Below, piece by piece: positions 40,301-52,264 of a stretch of DNA of 64,000 nucleotides. Source of the DNA: Austropuccinia psidii (lineage: Eukaryota > Basidiomycota > Pucciniomycetes > Pucciniales > Sphaerophragmiaceae). The first letter of the stretch is position 1. Each line of letters opens with the position of its first letter. Position numbers and translations under genes: made by a program. Under the pieces are notes generated by a model. The model was not told the origin of the DNA and did not search any database. It saw only the letters and a list, made by a program, of their open reading frames with translations. Where the stretch lies: the NCBI GenBank assembly GCA_023105745.1, contig JALGQZ010000013.1, positions 7,614,105 to 7,678,104 of the forward strand, read 5' to 3'.

Positions 40301-42482
40301 TCAATGGCATAGACTTTTTTCTTTGCCTTTGGACAGTTGTTGGCATAGTGGTCTGTTGAACCACAATTGTGACAAGAATTCTTCTTCTTTGACACTTCTG
40401 CCACCCTTTCTTTGGGTTTGTCTTTAAACTCTACCCTGAAAGGTTGTTTCTCTTTGAAATCACTGCTCTTATATGGGGGAATTTCTCTATATTAGGTCTT
40501 TTCCTTATGTCTTGTAAGGTATTAGAAATGTCATCTAGAGTGCAATTTTGGTTGCATCTGAATTTTACTGCATGCTCTAGTTCTCCTGGCAATTGTGTCA
40601 GAAGCTTGTGATTCCTCATTTGGATGTTCATTTGAGGATCAATGGCTTTAAGTCTTTTAGACTGTCTAAGACACCACTCATATGGATCTTTGTCCACAGA
40701 GTATTTTTCATTGTCAAATGACATGGTTGTTTGCCATATCCAAGTACCATTACTGTACTTTTGGATGATTTGAATCTTCCACCATGGCCAGTTTCTTCTG
40801 CCATGGATTTCTTTCATTTCTGTGTAACATATACTGGCTTGACCTTTAAATGCTGTATTTAGTCTAGCAGTAATCCAGTAATCTGATATGCTTGGTACAT
40901 CAATGAAGAGTCTATCAATATGATCTATGAGCTCCATATGATCATATTCTCCTGTTCCTCAGAAGCTGGGATAGCTTGAGGCCTCAGGAAGTTGTTTCAA
41001 GGCTTCCTTCTCTGAATAAGACATATTATCTCCATCCTGGTATTGTGATGGAGATCTTGCCTTATTCATCAACATGGCATCTGGTTTGATGTCATCTTGA
41101 TGATATGGATTATCCATAACATGGCCTTGTGGTTGGGGCTTCATGCTATGGTAGACATTAAACAGTTTGTTTATGTCTTGATCCAGACAGTCCCTGTCCC
41201 TTTTGCTGTGGTGTTTTTCTTCAAAGACTATATTCAGTCTCTTGTTGGTTTCCTCAGAGGCTTTGCTCAATTGAGCATGTCCTTCTTGAAGAGTTTTAAC
41301 AATTTTATCCATGGAGGCTGTTAATTTTTTCATCCTCTCATGGCTTGCTTCAAGTTCTGAAAACTGATTTTGAGTTTGCTCAGCATATTGGGACATTTGT
41401 AACCACAGTGCATCACTGTTTAAGTTACTCTCAGGTGTGACAACATTATGTTCAATCTGATTATGGGTAATATTTCTATTAATGGCACTACTGATTCTAG
41501 AGTTATTTACAACTACTTCTGGTTCTTGTGCACTTCTTTCACCAAATCCAACAGCTTCTGGATCATGGGGTCTGACTCTCTCTTCCTCTGGCTGAAGGAG
41601 GTCTTGTTTTTGCCCTTGTTTCCTTGTCTTCTCCTGGAATCTTTCTGGATGGTTTGAAGCCACTGAAGAGCTGATTTTGCCTGCTCCTTGTGAGCCTGAA
41701 GGAATCTGAGTATTCCCTGTCTGGGTCAGATGTTCTTATATAGTGTGGATGGTGGCTTGATTCTCCCTTATCCTTGTTGCCCTTGCCTCCAGGAGTCCAA
41801 ACTTCCTGGTAGGACTCCAACCTTTGCTGATTACCATAAGGTCCTTGAAGTCTATATCTTTGAGGCAGATCTTCTGGAAACTTGCTCCAAGTTCTGCCCA
41901 ATGAGATGCCAGGTTGAACCTCTTGTTTTCCATGCTCCATTGAAATAAATCTTTGAGGAGTTGGTGGAGTTGAAGAACTTGATCCATGTCTTTCCAGTCC
42001 TCTGGTTTGAGGTTCCTGTTAAAATGGAGTGTGAATGGAAAGGTTGATATTATCTCCCTCATTGTTTTGCCATCCACCACTGTGTCCAAGGTGTCCTCTT
42101 CCAGGTCTTCTGGTTCTGGACAATCCTTCTCTGTGCTCTGGTTGGTTCGTTTGGAATCCAAGGTCTCTGAGGTATACAGGTGACATGTCAGTGTTTGCAA
42201 GCAGTCAAAAACTCTATGTTCTTAGGGTATTTACCTTTTACTGTGGCTTGTACAAATCTTTTGTCTGCTGATTTGGGCAATTTACCTTTAGAGGTTACAA
42301 CTGGGTTAATTATAGTAATTTTCCCTGTACAAGCTGTTAAGGTTGGTTTACCTTGTATTGAAGCAGAATTTAATGGTTTTCTACTCTTCTGAGTGGCAAT
42401 AGGTGTTCACTTCTTTGCTGTGCCTCTTTCCTTTCCCTTTGCTTCCCTCTGGTTCTGAGGGTGTCACTGGTATGTTGGCCTG
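40301..42482 (-). pseudogene. gag of element D
   Basis: Capsid polyprotein part. The N-terminal block KITIINPVVTSKGK (about 42270-42335) is conserved with E. Next comes an acidic helical block (41736-42200) with QLHQLLKDLFQWSM, a basic linker and long polar helix (40959-41663), a capsid core (40431-40937) with NWPWWKIQIIQKYSNGTW and PGELEHAVKF, and a CCHC zinc knuckle at about 40330-40380, CHNCGSTDHYANNC, with all four ligands present. The frame is interrupted by a few stops and frameshifts (near 42190, 41700, 40940 and 40410). Confidence 0.88.
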
Positions 42483-43092
42483 TGACTGGGTCTCGAGTGG
42501 TATGAAGTTGTCTTCCACTGCATAAAACAGGGAAAGAGGGCTTAATGTCAGTTGAGACTTCTTAAAATGCTGTTTGCATGTCTAAGAATGGCCTCTGGGC
42601 TTGTATATTACTACAATATGCCCTTGTACAATGACAGTGTAATTGAATTAACAATTTCACATCAGAAATACAGTTTACAGCTATTTAATATACTGTTTGT
42701 ATACCAATATCTCAGAGAATAACTTGTAATTAGAAAGTATAAACTAATAAAAAGTGGTATGTCAGAGGGTAATTGAATTAACAATATGCCCAACCACGCC
42801 TCAACTGTTGGTTTTACAGTAAGAGGTGTCTTTATTTAATTAAAAAAAGACTGTATTAGTGGCTTAAAGTGTTTTTATATGTAGAACACGCCAAAAATAA
42901 AGGTCTTATGGCTTTAAGCCACATGACAGGTACTCTTATAATATGAGTATAAAATGGTATGTATACCAATAAATCCAGAAAATATATGATATACATGTAT
43001 TTTAAAGAAAAAATATGCCTAAAAACATAAAACAAAATGTCAGAAATAGAGAAAATAAGTGAAAAAACTTACTTTTAAGGTCCAAAAAAGGT
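42483..43092 (-). other. Untranslated leader of element D
   Basis: AT-rich leader between the primer-binding site and the Gag-like coding. TAATTGAATTAACAAT occurs at both 42641 and 42770, a short direct repeat. No gene is visible. Confidence 0.5.
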
Positions 43093-43115
43093 TAAAACAT
43101 GGCCAGGCCCCAAAA
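43093..43115 (-). promoter_or_regulatory. Putative primer-binding site of element D
   Basis: The minus strand starts TTTTGGGGCCTGGCCATG directly inside the 5' LTR, the same motif as in A, B, C and E. Confidence 0.6.
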
Positions 43116-44552
43116 TGTCAGGTTGAGTCTATGTAGAACTAGTAATTAGACTATTTAAAAATTTAACTGTGACTGTGACACGTGATAAAAGACTTAAAAT
43201 AAAGTTATGGATAGAGAATAAGGATTTATAATAAAATTTAAAGGGCTTTAATATTATAAAATAGTGGTGGTGAGCGCTGTTGAAAGCCCTGGGTGCAGCT
43301 TTACCTGTTGGATGAAAATAATAAAGACTACAATAATTAAGATTATAGTTATACCTGGTTATTTTCCAAGAGTATAACTGTTTTTGACAGTTGTACTACG
43401 TAGGAATTTAAGAGCAGGATGCGGAAAGCTTTTCTGGCTGTGAAAAGCCCTCTTTTTATCCTGGCATGGGGTGGAAAGGCTACTAGACCTTTCCATGTAG
43501 AGGAATGGAAGATTATTCACTCTCTGAGACAGGCTTTTGGTTTGTAAAAGGCCTTTATAGCTCGTATTGGGCTTAGATGTGGTTTTGAAACCACATCTGG
43601 GCAGATTTCACCAATACAGGGTGAAACCTTCAATGTGGGGACCACATAGCCTTCTTCTGATGTTTATGACGTGTAGAATGCTGTACAGAAACTGTATGGG
43701 ACCCCAGTATTGACTGAATTATGAGGTATTGAAGTATAAGCAAGCTTCTTTGTCCATTTGACACCTCATAATCATGGTTATGGGATATTATCCCACAGTA
43801 AGGCTGTATTGGCCAGACTGTGGGATTTTGACTTTAAAACAGCCATACCTTTGTCAGTTCTTGAGATATCAACCTAAAAATTGGTTCAGTGTGTAGCCCT
43901 GTATGTGTTCTACACAATGGTACCTTATTTGATATGGTTATCATCATATATGGCAAAGTTATCCAATGTACAAGATATCTTATACATGTGTGTGTTTTAA
44001 GCAAAAGCTGTATTGGGCTTGTTTTCCCCATACCTTTTGTTCTAGTTGAGATTTGAGGAAATGGATGACACCATCAGATAGCCCTGATTGTGCTCTTTCT
44101 CAAAAGACCCCACTTTAGGTATCTCAAACTAAAACTGTAGAAGTTAGATGAGAGGTGAATGTTTTGTTCACCCTTATTTGGCCCAAATTTGACCATAACT
44201 TCTGTAATACTGGTTTCAGCTCAGTTTTGTTGGTACCATTGGATAGCCCTGGCTTAGAGCTTCATTTTGCATACCAATTTGATGGGCTTAGTCCTCTTAC
44301 TCTGTATTTCAGATGAGAGGTGAAAATTAAGGCTTATGCTGAGCAAAAGCTTTGAGCAGGAATAACTTTGTTAGTCTTGGTCTTATGATGATGGGACTTG
44401 TATATTTGGAAAGGGGTGAGTTTCCTCTTTCTTTTGATACTTTTTGAGCTGATTTGGCTCAGATCCATGTTTTGGTGGTATCTTGGCTATACTGTTGGTT
44501 TATGGTATTTGGCTGTCATGCTTGTGCTCTGGCTTTGAGTCACAGGCTGAAA
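43116..44552 (-). repeat. 5' LTR of element D (family 3, 1437 bp)
   Basis: Starts TGTCAGGTTGAG like the 3' copy; the outer end reads CAGGCTGAAA where the partner has CAGGCTGACA. The flanking sequence then rejoins the gag of element C. Confidence 0.9.
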
Positions 44553-46290
44553 TTTATTTTCCAAATGTGTGGGACTTTGGAAAATATGGAGCTTTCTGAT
44601 TGTTTAGGCAAATTTATATCTCATATTAATAGAGTCTTCTTTGTGAACTCCTCTCACATACTCTTTCCCAGGTGAATTAAACATTATTCTGAGATTCATC
44701 CTACCAGAATATACTTTTGGCTTGGTGGTTCTTCTAATATGTTTAGGATTTCTTCTGCTTGAAATTGTTCAATGGTTCTGCTTTTTACAGCATGTTCCAA
44801 ATAACCTCCACATTGTCTCAGAATTCTTCTATAGATCATAAATTCTGACATGTCAGGATATAATGCTGTTAGTCTGTCTATTTCTTTGGAGAAACCATGG
44901 TAAGCTCTGTCTTTGTCAGCATTAAGCTTTTAAGATTAAAAGGCTGTCTCAACTTTGAATATCAAACAATCATTTGCCAACTTGTTGATGATTTGGGTTT
45001 CCACCAAGTACAGATTTGGTGTCCATGTGCTTGTAGTAACTTGATATACCATCTATGAACTGATTTGGTAAACAAGGCGTTAAATCTTTCCGTCACAAAT
45101 CTGGCTGGTAATTCAAAGTATTCTTATATCATGTAAATACCTCATATGAATTCAAAATGATCAGATTCCCCTTTACCACTGAAGTGAGGCCATTATTTAA
45201 GTTTTGGTACTTCTTTCAAAAGTTCTTGGCCCATTGATGGTTCAAATTATGGAAAGAAGTGGAAAATTAGTTTTCTATTTAGGAATTTTTTACATCCAAT
45301 ACTTGTGGGTTTAAATTTCCTATTCACTCACTTTGATTTGGAGGTGTAGAAACTCTTGGCAAAGTGTGCAGTAGTTGTTCAATTTCATTCATTTTATGGG
45401 TATTAAACCTTGTGGAGTTTCTGACCTCATTTTGGATGCCTCTGATTAAATTGATTGAATCAATTTTATACATTTTCTGTTTTATTTTCATTGATTTCCA
45501 TGTTTCTGTTTTTCTAGTATTATCAAAAAGAATTTGATTCCATCCCATTGTTAATTTTGATACTTCTTCTTTTGAGGTATCAAGATACTTTTTAAGGCCA
45601 ATTGTATTTGTCTTCACTTCATTAAATGAGTTTGTAATTTCAGAAAGGGCTTTCTTATTACCTGCTTTGATGATAATTATTGATTTGCTTATTATTGTTC
45701 CAATTATCTCATCAATATTCAATTTAGAATATCTATTTCTTAATTATTTCTTAATGGCAGATTGTTCACTTATTTTATTTCAAAATGAAGTGTAATTATT
45801 TGATTTTTTGATTTTTCTTAAGCATTTCTCAAAATACATAGGTTCTTCCTTTAATATGAGTTTTAATGTCATTCATGGCTATATACAAAGCTGAGATTTT
45901 GTCAAAAATCTCAGAAAACCTTTCTGATATTTTAATCTGGCTTCCTGTCTGTTTTGAATTTTCATCATGTATCTGGCCATCTGAAACAGATTTTCTATGG
46001 CATCTTGTTGAATATTTGGGATTCTGTAGCCCTGGCTGTATGGATTTGAGGTTTGTTCTTTGCCTTTGTCCTTGTTTTGTGCTTGTGGCTTATTCTTTGT
46101 GTTTTAATTTCTGATTCTTGCCACTTGGGTTGGTTTTGGAAGTTGTTTGGGTGGTGGGGGGGTGTTTTCCTCCATTCTTCTATTGAAAGAATCATGTTCT
46201 TTTCCATCAATAGATGTCATACATTCAGTAACCTGCAAGTATTTTGATGGCCTAGAATCTTCCTCACAGTAAGATGATAGTTAATGCAGT
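44553..46290 (-). pseudogene. gag remnant of element C
   Basis: Matches the Gag of B: zinc-knuckle flank (44560-44620), capsid core with a DLEHA-like region (44740-44850), the segment ending in the Gag N-half (45170-45270), a 132-residue coiled-coil-like frame (45324-45722) with IKAGNKKALSEITNSFNEVK, and the basic proline-rich block (45995-46210) with EEWRKTPPHHPNNF. Stops interrupt the frame. About 400 bp present in B between this block and the solo LTR is absent. Confidence 0.76.
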
Positions 46291-46627
46291 TTTTGCAAAT
46301 GTATTCTAGGATCTATTAATCTTTGTGTTGATAACTGTAATATTATTGTCACAATTGACAGTACTGGCTAGAATAATGCTAGTTACTGTTGAAACTGTTT
46401 TAATGTTTTCTTCTCTTACCATGTTGTCAACAACTAAAAATAATGAATAAAACAGCTATTTAAATAAAAATAGGGTATTTTTCAAAAGTAAAAATGAAAA
46501 ATAAAGCCCCACTTATCATATGCAAAAAGGAATATTTTTATGGATTTTTGAGATTATATGTCTTTTTTTATGGATTTTTAAGTTTTTCAATATAGGGAAG
46601 AAGGTTAAAAAATCATTTAAAAGGAAG

Positions 46628-46649
46628 ATATCACAGCTGGGTCCCCAAA
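46628..46649 (-). promoter_or_regulatory. Putative primer-binding site of element C
   Basis: The minus strand reads TTTGGGGACCCAGCTGTGAT beside the LTR start, a diverged copy of the shared motif. Confidence 0.5.
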
Positions 46650-48353
46650 TGTAAAGTGTGGATATAAAACTTTGATTCAAAAATAATTAATTTTCCTTTC
46701 ATCAAAATTTGATTAAAAATAGTACATTTTAAGAGTTCTAAGAAAAAACCTGCCAAACTCTCATTTTAATTTGGTTAGTATAAAGGCATAAGATTATGAA
46801 GAGCTATTTTTTAACCATAATTAAAAATGTATCTCAAAATACTCAAAAGGAGAAATTCCTTTTAGAGAAATTTCAATTAGAATTAATTGAGCAAAGAATT
46901 TCAGGCAATGAACAATAGAGCAGAGTTACTCACAAGATTTTTAAAGAGAAAAAATGCCCAAATGTGACCAGAGTGAATTTGGAAAAAAAGTGAGAAAGTT
47001 AATAGTGATGAAAAATGGTTTAATCCACCTTTGGGGTGGTTCAAGGGTAAAAATGATTATAAGAGTTACAAAAAATGAACACAATGGTTTTTCAGATTAT
47101 TAAAAGGCTTAAATGTTTTTGAAAATGTTGGTTAAAATCTCTCAATTGATTTTTAAAAAAATGATTTAACTAATTATAAAAGGAAACAATCATGAAATTA
47201 TTTTATAGCCACCAACTCTCTTACTCCTAAAAGTGGAAATTTACTCTAACCAGTTTTGAGAAAAACACTGACATCAGGAAATCTAATTAGGGCATCATTG
47301 AATCCCTGTTTGGACCAAAAAAAGGGCTGGCTTTAGAAATTCTTTGCTATTTTTAGCCATTTTAGTCCCTTAAACAAGCCATTGCTATAGCTATACTTAG
47401 TTTAAAGCCTTAAGGAAAAGTTTAAATGTGTGTAAGAGACATTAAAGCCACCTAAATATGTTTTACTAAGTTTCTTTATCTTCTTGGAAGCAGTTAAAAC
47501 ATCCCTGGTTGGTATCAAAACCTTGACATAAATTGAGTCACAGACCCTGTGATTCAATTCCAGGCCAAACATACTGAGAATTTGAATGTATTTTGAAGTA
47601 CAACTCCTTTCAGTAAGAAATTTGGGGGAGTCTGGTACCCTTAGAGCCAGGATAACTTTCCCCAAAAAAATTGATCTTTCCATTTAATTTTTTCTATGAT
47701 TCCTCATCCTTTACTATAAGTGAATTTTACAAATGTGATTCAATTTAAAGATTACAGTAAACAACTAAAATTATTAATTTCTCATACTTAAATTGAAGTT
47801 CACTTATGTAATACATGTGCAAAGTTTGACATTTCAATTCAAAATACTTCCAGTCCTCATAACTTCTAAGCTACACAACACACCTGAATTTTAACCCAAA
47901 AATTGATGGACAACACTGTATGTGGTGTGAATCAAGTTGAGGGTTTGGGAATTTTCAGATTTTCATACAGGAAATACCAGAAAATCAACTTAAGCTTATT
48001 TATAGTTGAGCTACGGAATTTTCACTTGAAGGTGACAAAACCTGATTGTTCATGAGGAATCAATTGGTTAAATATATATTGTAAGCTTATTCATTGGAAA
48101 ATAAGTCTCAACAGTTTCTATGAAATTTTTCCCAAAAAATATTTTAATTTTAATACTTTTGATAAATATTTATTTTTAATTAATTTTTTCATGTAGAAAT
48201 ATATGTTTACATTTTGAAATTTGAACATAAATTTATCAATAAATTTTCAATGTAAATGTTTTTTATATTTAAATTTTCTTTTTATATTAAATTATAACTC
48301 AATTTTATTCTTTGTGGTCCTTTGGCTATATGAAAATACCTCTAAGGATTAAA
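46650..48353 (-). repeat. 5' LTR of element C (family 2, about 1704 bp)
   Basis: Starts TGTAAAGTGTGGATATA, matches the B LTR in order, and ends near 48353, where the sequence leaves the alignment; the terminal CACA is lost. The AAGAG that follows matches AAGGG before the other LTR. Confidence 0.8.
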
Positions 48354-49194
48354 AAGAGAAAATCAGAACACATAGTATAAGGGATTGATAAGCTATTTAG
48401 CTTTTTATTCTTTATATATTCCCTTATTCTCTAATTAAGAAGCTAAAGGGGCTATAAGGATTTATAATTTAGAAGAGATCTGTATTAGAATTGAAAAAGC
48501 CTCCAATCAAGATATTTGTGTAAATTATTGAGATATCACAGTTCAAATGGGACAGAATTGAATATCTTTATTGGCTCCAAAACTTGATGTTAATCACTTT
48601 ATGCCCCATGTTCAGTATGAAAAAGCAACAGGCGTTTGCAACTTGGTTATAGCTTGTCATTTTAGGTTAAGCTGTTCAGCAATAATATCTCAAGTCTTTT
48701 TAGATAAAAAGGTATGGTAAGTGGGTAGAATGAAGGTCCAATATAACTATTTAAGATTATTGTAGCTATGGTTGCATATTAAAAACCCTTCTTTTCCTTT
48801 TAAAGGAGTTGCTTTAGCTTTAGAGTAAATTAAGCTTATCATTTGGAAGGTGAGTTCTACCAGGGAGTGGGAATAAATATTTGATAAATCTCACCCCAGG
48901 ATTCAAGAATAATAAAATTTTGATAGGGCTTTAATTGAATATGCATATGTGAGATGAGAAGTGGATTTAGAACTTTGCCTTGGCTATAAATTAGTCAAAA
49001 TTTCAAAGTGTTATAAATTTTTTTACTATTATTCAATTTGAATAGGGATGGTAGTTATATTATTGAAATATTTCACGCTTTCAACTTGAGCCAGTATGTG
49101 GTGTGTTTGCACTGTATTAGGAATTGAAATTTATGAAATTGCTTGAGATGTTTTGGCTATCATGAATGTGCTTTGCTTCAAATAGTAGGATTGT
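48354..49194. other. Unassigned stretch, possibly an old decayed LTR
   Basis: No gene. The last 70 bases (TTGGCTATCATGAATGTGCT, then TACACCCTCTCC) resemble the end of the family 3 LTR and its polypurine tract, and integrase-tail fragment F follows. The rest does not align clearly with anything here. Confidence 0.35.
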
Positions 49195-49840
49195 ACACCC
49201 TCTCCTAAAGCCATGCACATAATTTATTACACTGTTCTTTGCACATTGAGGCTCTATATTGCCTTAGATCCAGTTAAATATGTTGGATATCTACCTCAGG
49301 TAGCAAATCTTTCTTTCCCTGAAGGTTTGTTTTGGAATCTGAAGAGGTAATTTTGTCTTCTTTTCCATTTTTTACCAGTCTTCTAGCCTTGCTTAATTCC
49401 TTCATTGGGCCAGGTTAATCCTCTGCTTCCATCATCTTTTCAGGGTTGAATTCTTTCTTCTTATTGGAAAGTTTACAATCTTCTGTTTGATGGAATGGTT
49501 TTTCTAACTCTACTGAGAATGCTGTTTGTTTTGTTGAAAATTACTCTGTGAGTTTCACCTCTATGGAATTTTTCCTAGTTAGTTTTGTTATGGTGAAGAG
49601 TCATAAATGTGAGTCTCTCATTTTCTTTGATCCTTTCAAGTTATTGAATTTTGGGGTGGGAACTAGGCCTTGGTTGCCTTATTTGACGTCTGAATCTCTA
49701 TAGATTTTTTCATATCTCTGATTTTTGTATAGTTTTGCTCCTGCTATACCTTAAGCTGCAATATGACGTGCCTTTCTCCACATTTAACAGAAGTCCTTTG
49801 TTTTTTGTTAGAATCTTAAAAGCTTCTTTTTTGAGTAATT
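49195..49840 (-). pseudogene. Fragment F: integrase C-terminus and chromodomain-like tail
   Basis: The minus strand, read across several stops, gives NNLKGSKKMRDS, FTITKLTRKNSIEVKLTE and KPFHQTE, which match the integrase tail of element D ([14 protein letters not shown] and following). Upstream of that QRTSVKCGERHV parallels the D block [11 protein letters not shown]. The match ends at about 49830. No other part of the element is attached here. Confidence 0.7.
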
Positions 49841-50018
49841 GTGAGGTTTGACTAAGAACCAATGGGTAAAAACTACTAATAGTCTACTCATTGTACTATG
49901 AATGTACTAATTAATAAGAAGAACCAAAGAAATTAAAATAACTGTGGTCTAAAAATATGATATTATTTATGAAGAATAGATAATATGAATTATATTTTGA
50001 AATTATTAAAAGAAAATA
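49841..50018. other. AT-rich flank before the MULE
   Basis: I see no gene or repeat here. AAAATAA at 50013-50019 recurs at 56549-56555 and may be the target-site duplication of the MULE. Confidence 0.4.
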
Positions 50019-50080
50019 AGGGTATTGCTAAAAACACGTAAGCAAATGGGTAAAAACACATAAGAGCTTACGTGTTTTTA
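50019..50080 (+). repeat. Left terminal inverted repeat of the MULE, with an internal hairpin
   Basis: AGGGTATTGCTAAAAACACG at the tip pairs imperfectly with the right tip, most clearly through a shared GTAAAAACACATAA about 30 bp in. TAAAAACACGTAAGC (50029-50043) and its exact reverse complement (50066-50080) make a 15-bp perfect inverted repeat. The motif AAAAACAYRTAAG recurs at 50052 and 50136. Confidence 0.7.
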
Positions 50081-50626
50081 CTAAAAAAATTATGTGATTG
50101 GGCCATAAATTGGTGAAAACAAGTACATTTTTGGCAAAAACATGTAAGGGGTGCCCTGGGCCCATTATTAATGAAAATGAAACATAATCATGCCTGTATT
50201 GGGCCGAAACATGCCTTTAAAAGGATTTTTATCCCCAATGGTCTCAGATTTGTTTGCCCAGCCCCCCCAAAAAGAAGACAAAACACCCCAAATAATCCAC
50301 ATTATCCCCACCCCAAACAATATTTTTTTGAAACACAGCAATACCAAAGCAATTTTGAAAAGCTTTTCACACTTTTCTTTCTTTTTTCCCCCAAATACTG
50401 CATTTTGCACCACAAAAAACTACTTTCAAGCCTCTAAATTTCAAATTTTTTACCTTCCCTCATCCATTAATCCAACAATTAAACCACTTTTTTTGACTCT
50501 TAACCACATCTTTTAATTTTTCATACCTTTTTTCAGTTATTTTTCACCTTTAGAAAGGTTCTTACCCCATTCCAAATCCCTGAATTCCCCTTTTTTTTCA
50601 AATTTATACATCTTTTTCACTCAAAA
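50081..50626 (+). promoter_or_regulatory. Upstream region of the MULE gene
   Basis: Pyrimidine-rich on the plus strand (runs of C and T at 50250-50620) and without a gene; the open frames at 50168-50516 on both strands are low-complexity. It is the likely promoter and leader of the transposase gene, judged by position only. Confidence 0.35.
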
Positions 50627-51630
50627 ATGCTGCAAACCCCCACTGAAGGTGAATTTCAGACTCTTGAGCTTCTTTGGCAGCATGTGCATATTGTTGCCAG
50701 GGCTCAGGGGTATGCTGTGTCCACCTTGAGGTCCAATATGACCCACAACCAAATTGAAATAGGTTGTTACAGGTCTTGGACCCCAAATGCCAACAAAAAC
50801 CCCTCCAAAACAGTCACTTCAAGAAATTTTGACTGTCCTTTTAGACTTTATGCCAGAAAGTAAGCCAAGAGTACAACTTGGACTCTTAAAGTCAAAAATC
50901 CTGAACATAGCCATGATGCCACTGAAAATATCATGGAACATCCTGCTTTTAGGAAATTCAATTGGCAAGAAACATCCAAAATTTGTCAAATTTGTGAATC
51001 ACTGCTCATGCCAAGGCAAATTCAGGCCCAATTATACAGCCAGAGGGAGTCTGAAAAGCCTGTAATCCTTCAAGATACTTACAACCAAGTCAAGGAAATC
51101 AAGAAAGAAAAACTGCAAGGCAGAAGGCCCATTGATGCTCTTATTGACACCCTCAAAGGAGGAAATTTGGTTTGGTCCTCTGCAAAGGATGCTGAGGGTC
51201 ACATTACCTCCTTGTTTTTAACTCACCCCCTTTCCATAAAACTCCTTCTTGGCTTTCCTGATGTCATTCTTATGGATTGTACTTATAAATCCAATAAGTA
51301 CAAAATGCCCCTTTTTCATATTGCTGGATTCAGCTCAACCAATAAGACCTTTTCTGGGGCTTTTCTTTTGATGAAGAATGAAACTGAACCCTCATATACT
51401 TGGGCATTAGATCAATACATAGGAAAGGTCCTCAACAACACCAATCTTGTTCCCCCTCCAGTTATTGTTTTGGCAGGGATCTGGCCTTGAAAAACTCTCT
51501 TAAGAAGCTCTTCCCAGCCTTCAAAGTCATGTTATGCATTTTGCACATCAATAAAGATGTATCTGCTCATTGCATGAAGAAAATTGGTCATGGAACTTAT
51601 TTTGAAAACTTTATGGGCCTTTGGAATCAA

Positions 51631-51712
51631 GTAATATACTTTTAGCTTTCACTTTATTTCACTTTTTTTCTTATTATTGTTTTTATTAATGACTTTGGGA
51701 TTCATTTCTCAG
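51631..51712 (+). other. Intron 1 of the MULE gene (82 bp)
   Basis: GTAATA donor and TTTCTCAG acceptor with TTAATGAC as a possible branch site. Removing it joins GLWNQ to VMYSSTEKSF without a frame change. Confidence 0.75.
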
Positions 51713-52264
51713 GTTATGTATTCATCCACTGAAAAGTCTTTCAAAGACAACTGGAAGAAGCTTCAAAAGAAAGTCAAAAATCCTGAGGTCTTGCAATATT
51801 TGGAAAATACCTGGCTTCCTCTAAAGGAGTATTATGTGCCATCCTGGACCAACCACCATTGCCACCTGGGTGTGGGCTCCACCTCCAGAGTTGAAGGTGC
51901 CCATGCCATGGTTGAATGTTGGCTCCAAAAGTCCACTTGTAATCTCCTGGAGGTAGTCAGGGCTCTCCACATGACATTCAGAAAACAATTTATTGAAATA
52001 ATCAACAGAATGTCCAAAGAAATGATTGTCCATGCCAAGAATTTTCCTCCACACAGCTGTGCTCTCAATGGCAAGGTGTCTCATTATTTTCTTTAGATAG
52101 CCTTTGAAAATTTCAAAACCAAATTTCCTCCAAATGAAAAATGCACCAACACATACAACAATTATCAAGGAATTCCTTGCAAGCATAAGACCCAAAAGGC
52201 ATTCTATAGGCACCAAAGGCTTGAGATATCAGACTTCCATCCTCAGTGACATTTGAATTTGCCT

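Larger units (their letters stand above)
34931..44552 (-). mobile_element. Element D: best-preserved Ty3/gypsy element, inside gag of C
   Basis: 3' LTR 34931-36366, pol about 36395-40300, gag about 40300-42480, leader to 43115, 5' LTR 43116-44552. The flanks TTGAT (34926-34930) and TTTAT (44553-44557) look like a target-site duplication with one change. Over the first 430 bp the two LTRs agree at roughly 92% by eye. Its frames are long (up to 295 residues) and carry only about ten lesions in total, so it is the youngest full-length element here. The LTRs are shared with the solo LTR at 25026-26463, and E is of the same family. Confidence 0.9.
15767..48353 (-). mobile_element. Element C: old Ty3/gypsy element expanded by nested insertions
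   Basis: The 3' LTR is split as 15767-17171 and 28596-28963, the internal region is split as 28964-31846, 34009-34930 and 44553-46649, and the 5' LTR is 46650-48353. Each break matches a later element with its own LTR ends. When the inserts are removed, the order of blocks matches element B: pol tail, RT, protease, zinc-knuckle Gag, LTR. Its own length would be about 9.4 kb. Relative to B it lacks about 400 bp of leader or Gag N-terminus. It is more decayed than B or D, which agrees with it being their host. Confidence 0.85.

Noticed and set aside
34931..44552. C-to-T decay by repeat-induced point mutation
   Set aside because: The differences I compared between the two D LTRs include many transversions and no clear one-way C-to-T pattern.
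50168..50516. Overlapping open frames on both strands before the MULE gene
   Set aside because: Low-complexity C/T-rich DNA with no domain and no conservation to judge by; treated as promoter or leader.
52070..52110. A possible very short intron GTGTCTC to TTTAG in MULE exon 2
   Set aside because: Only about 21 bp, too short for a fungal intron; the SHYFL stretch reads as normal protein and the TAG is better seen as a mutation.
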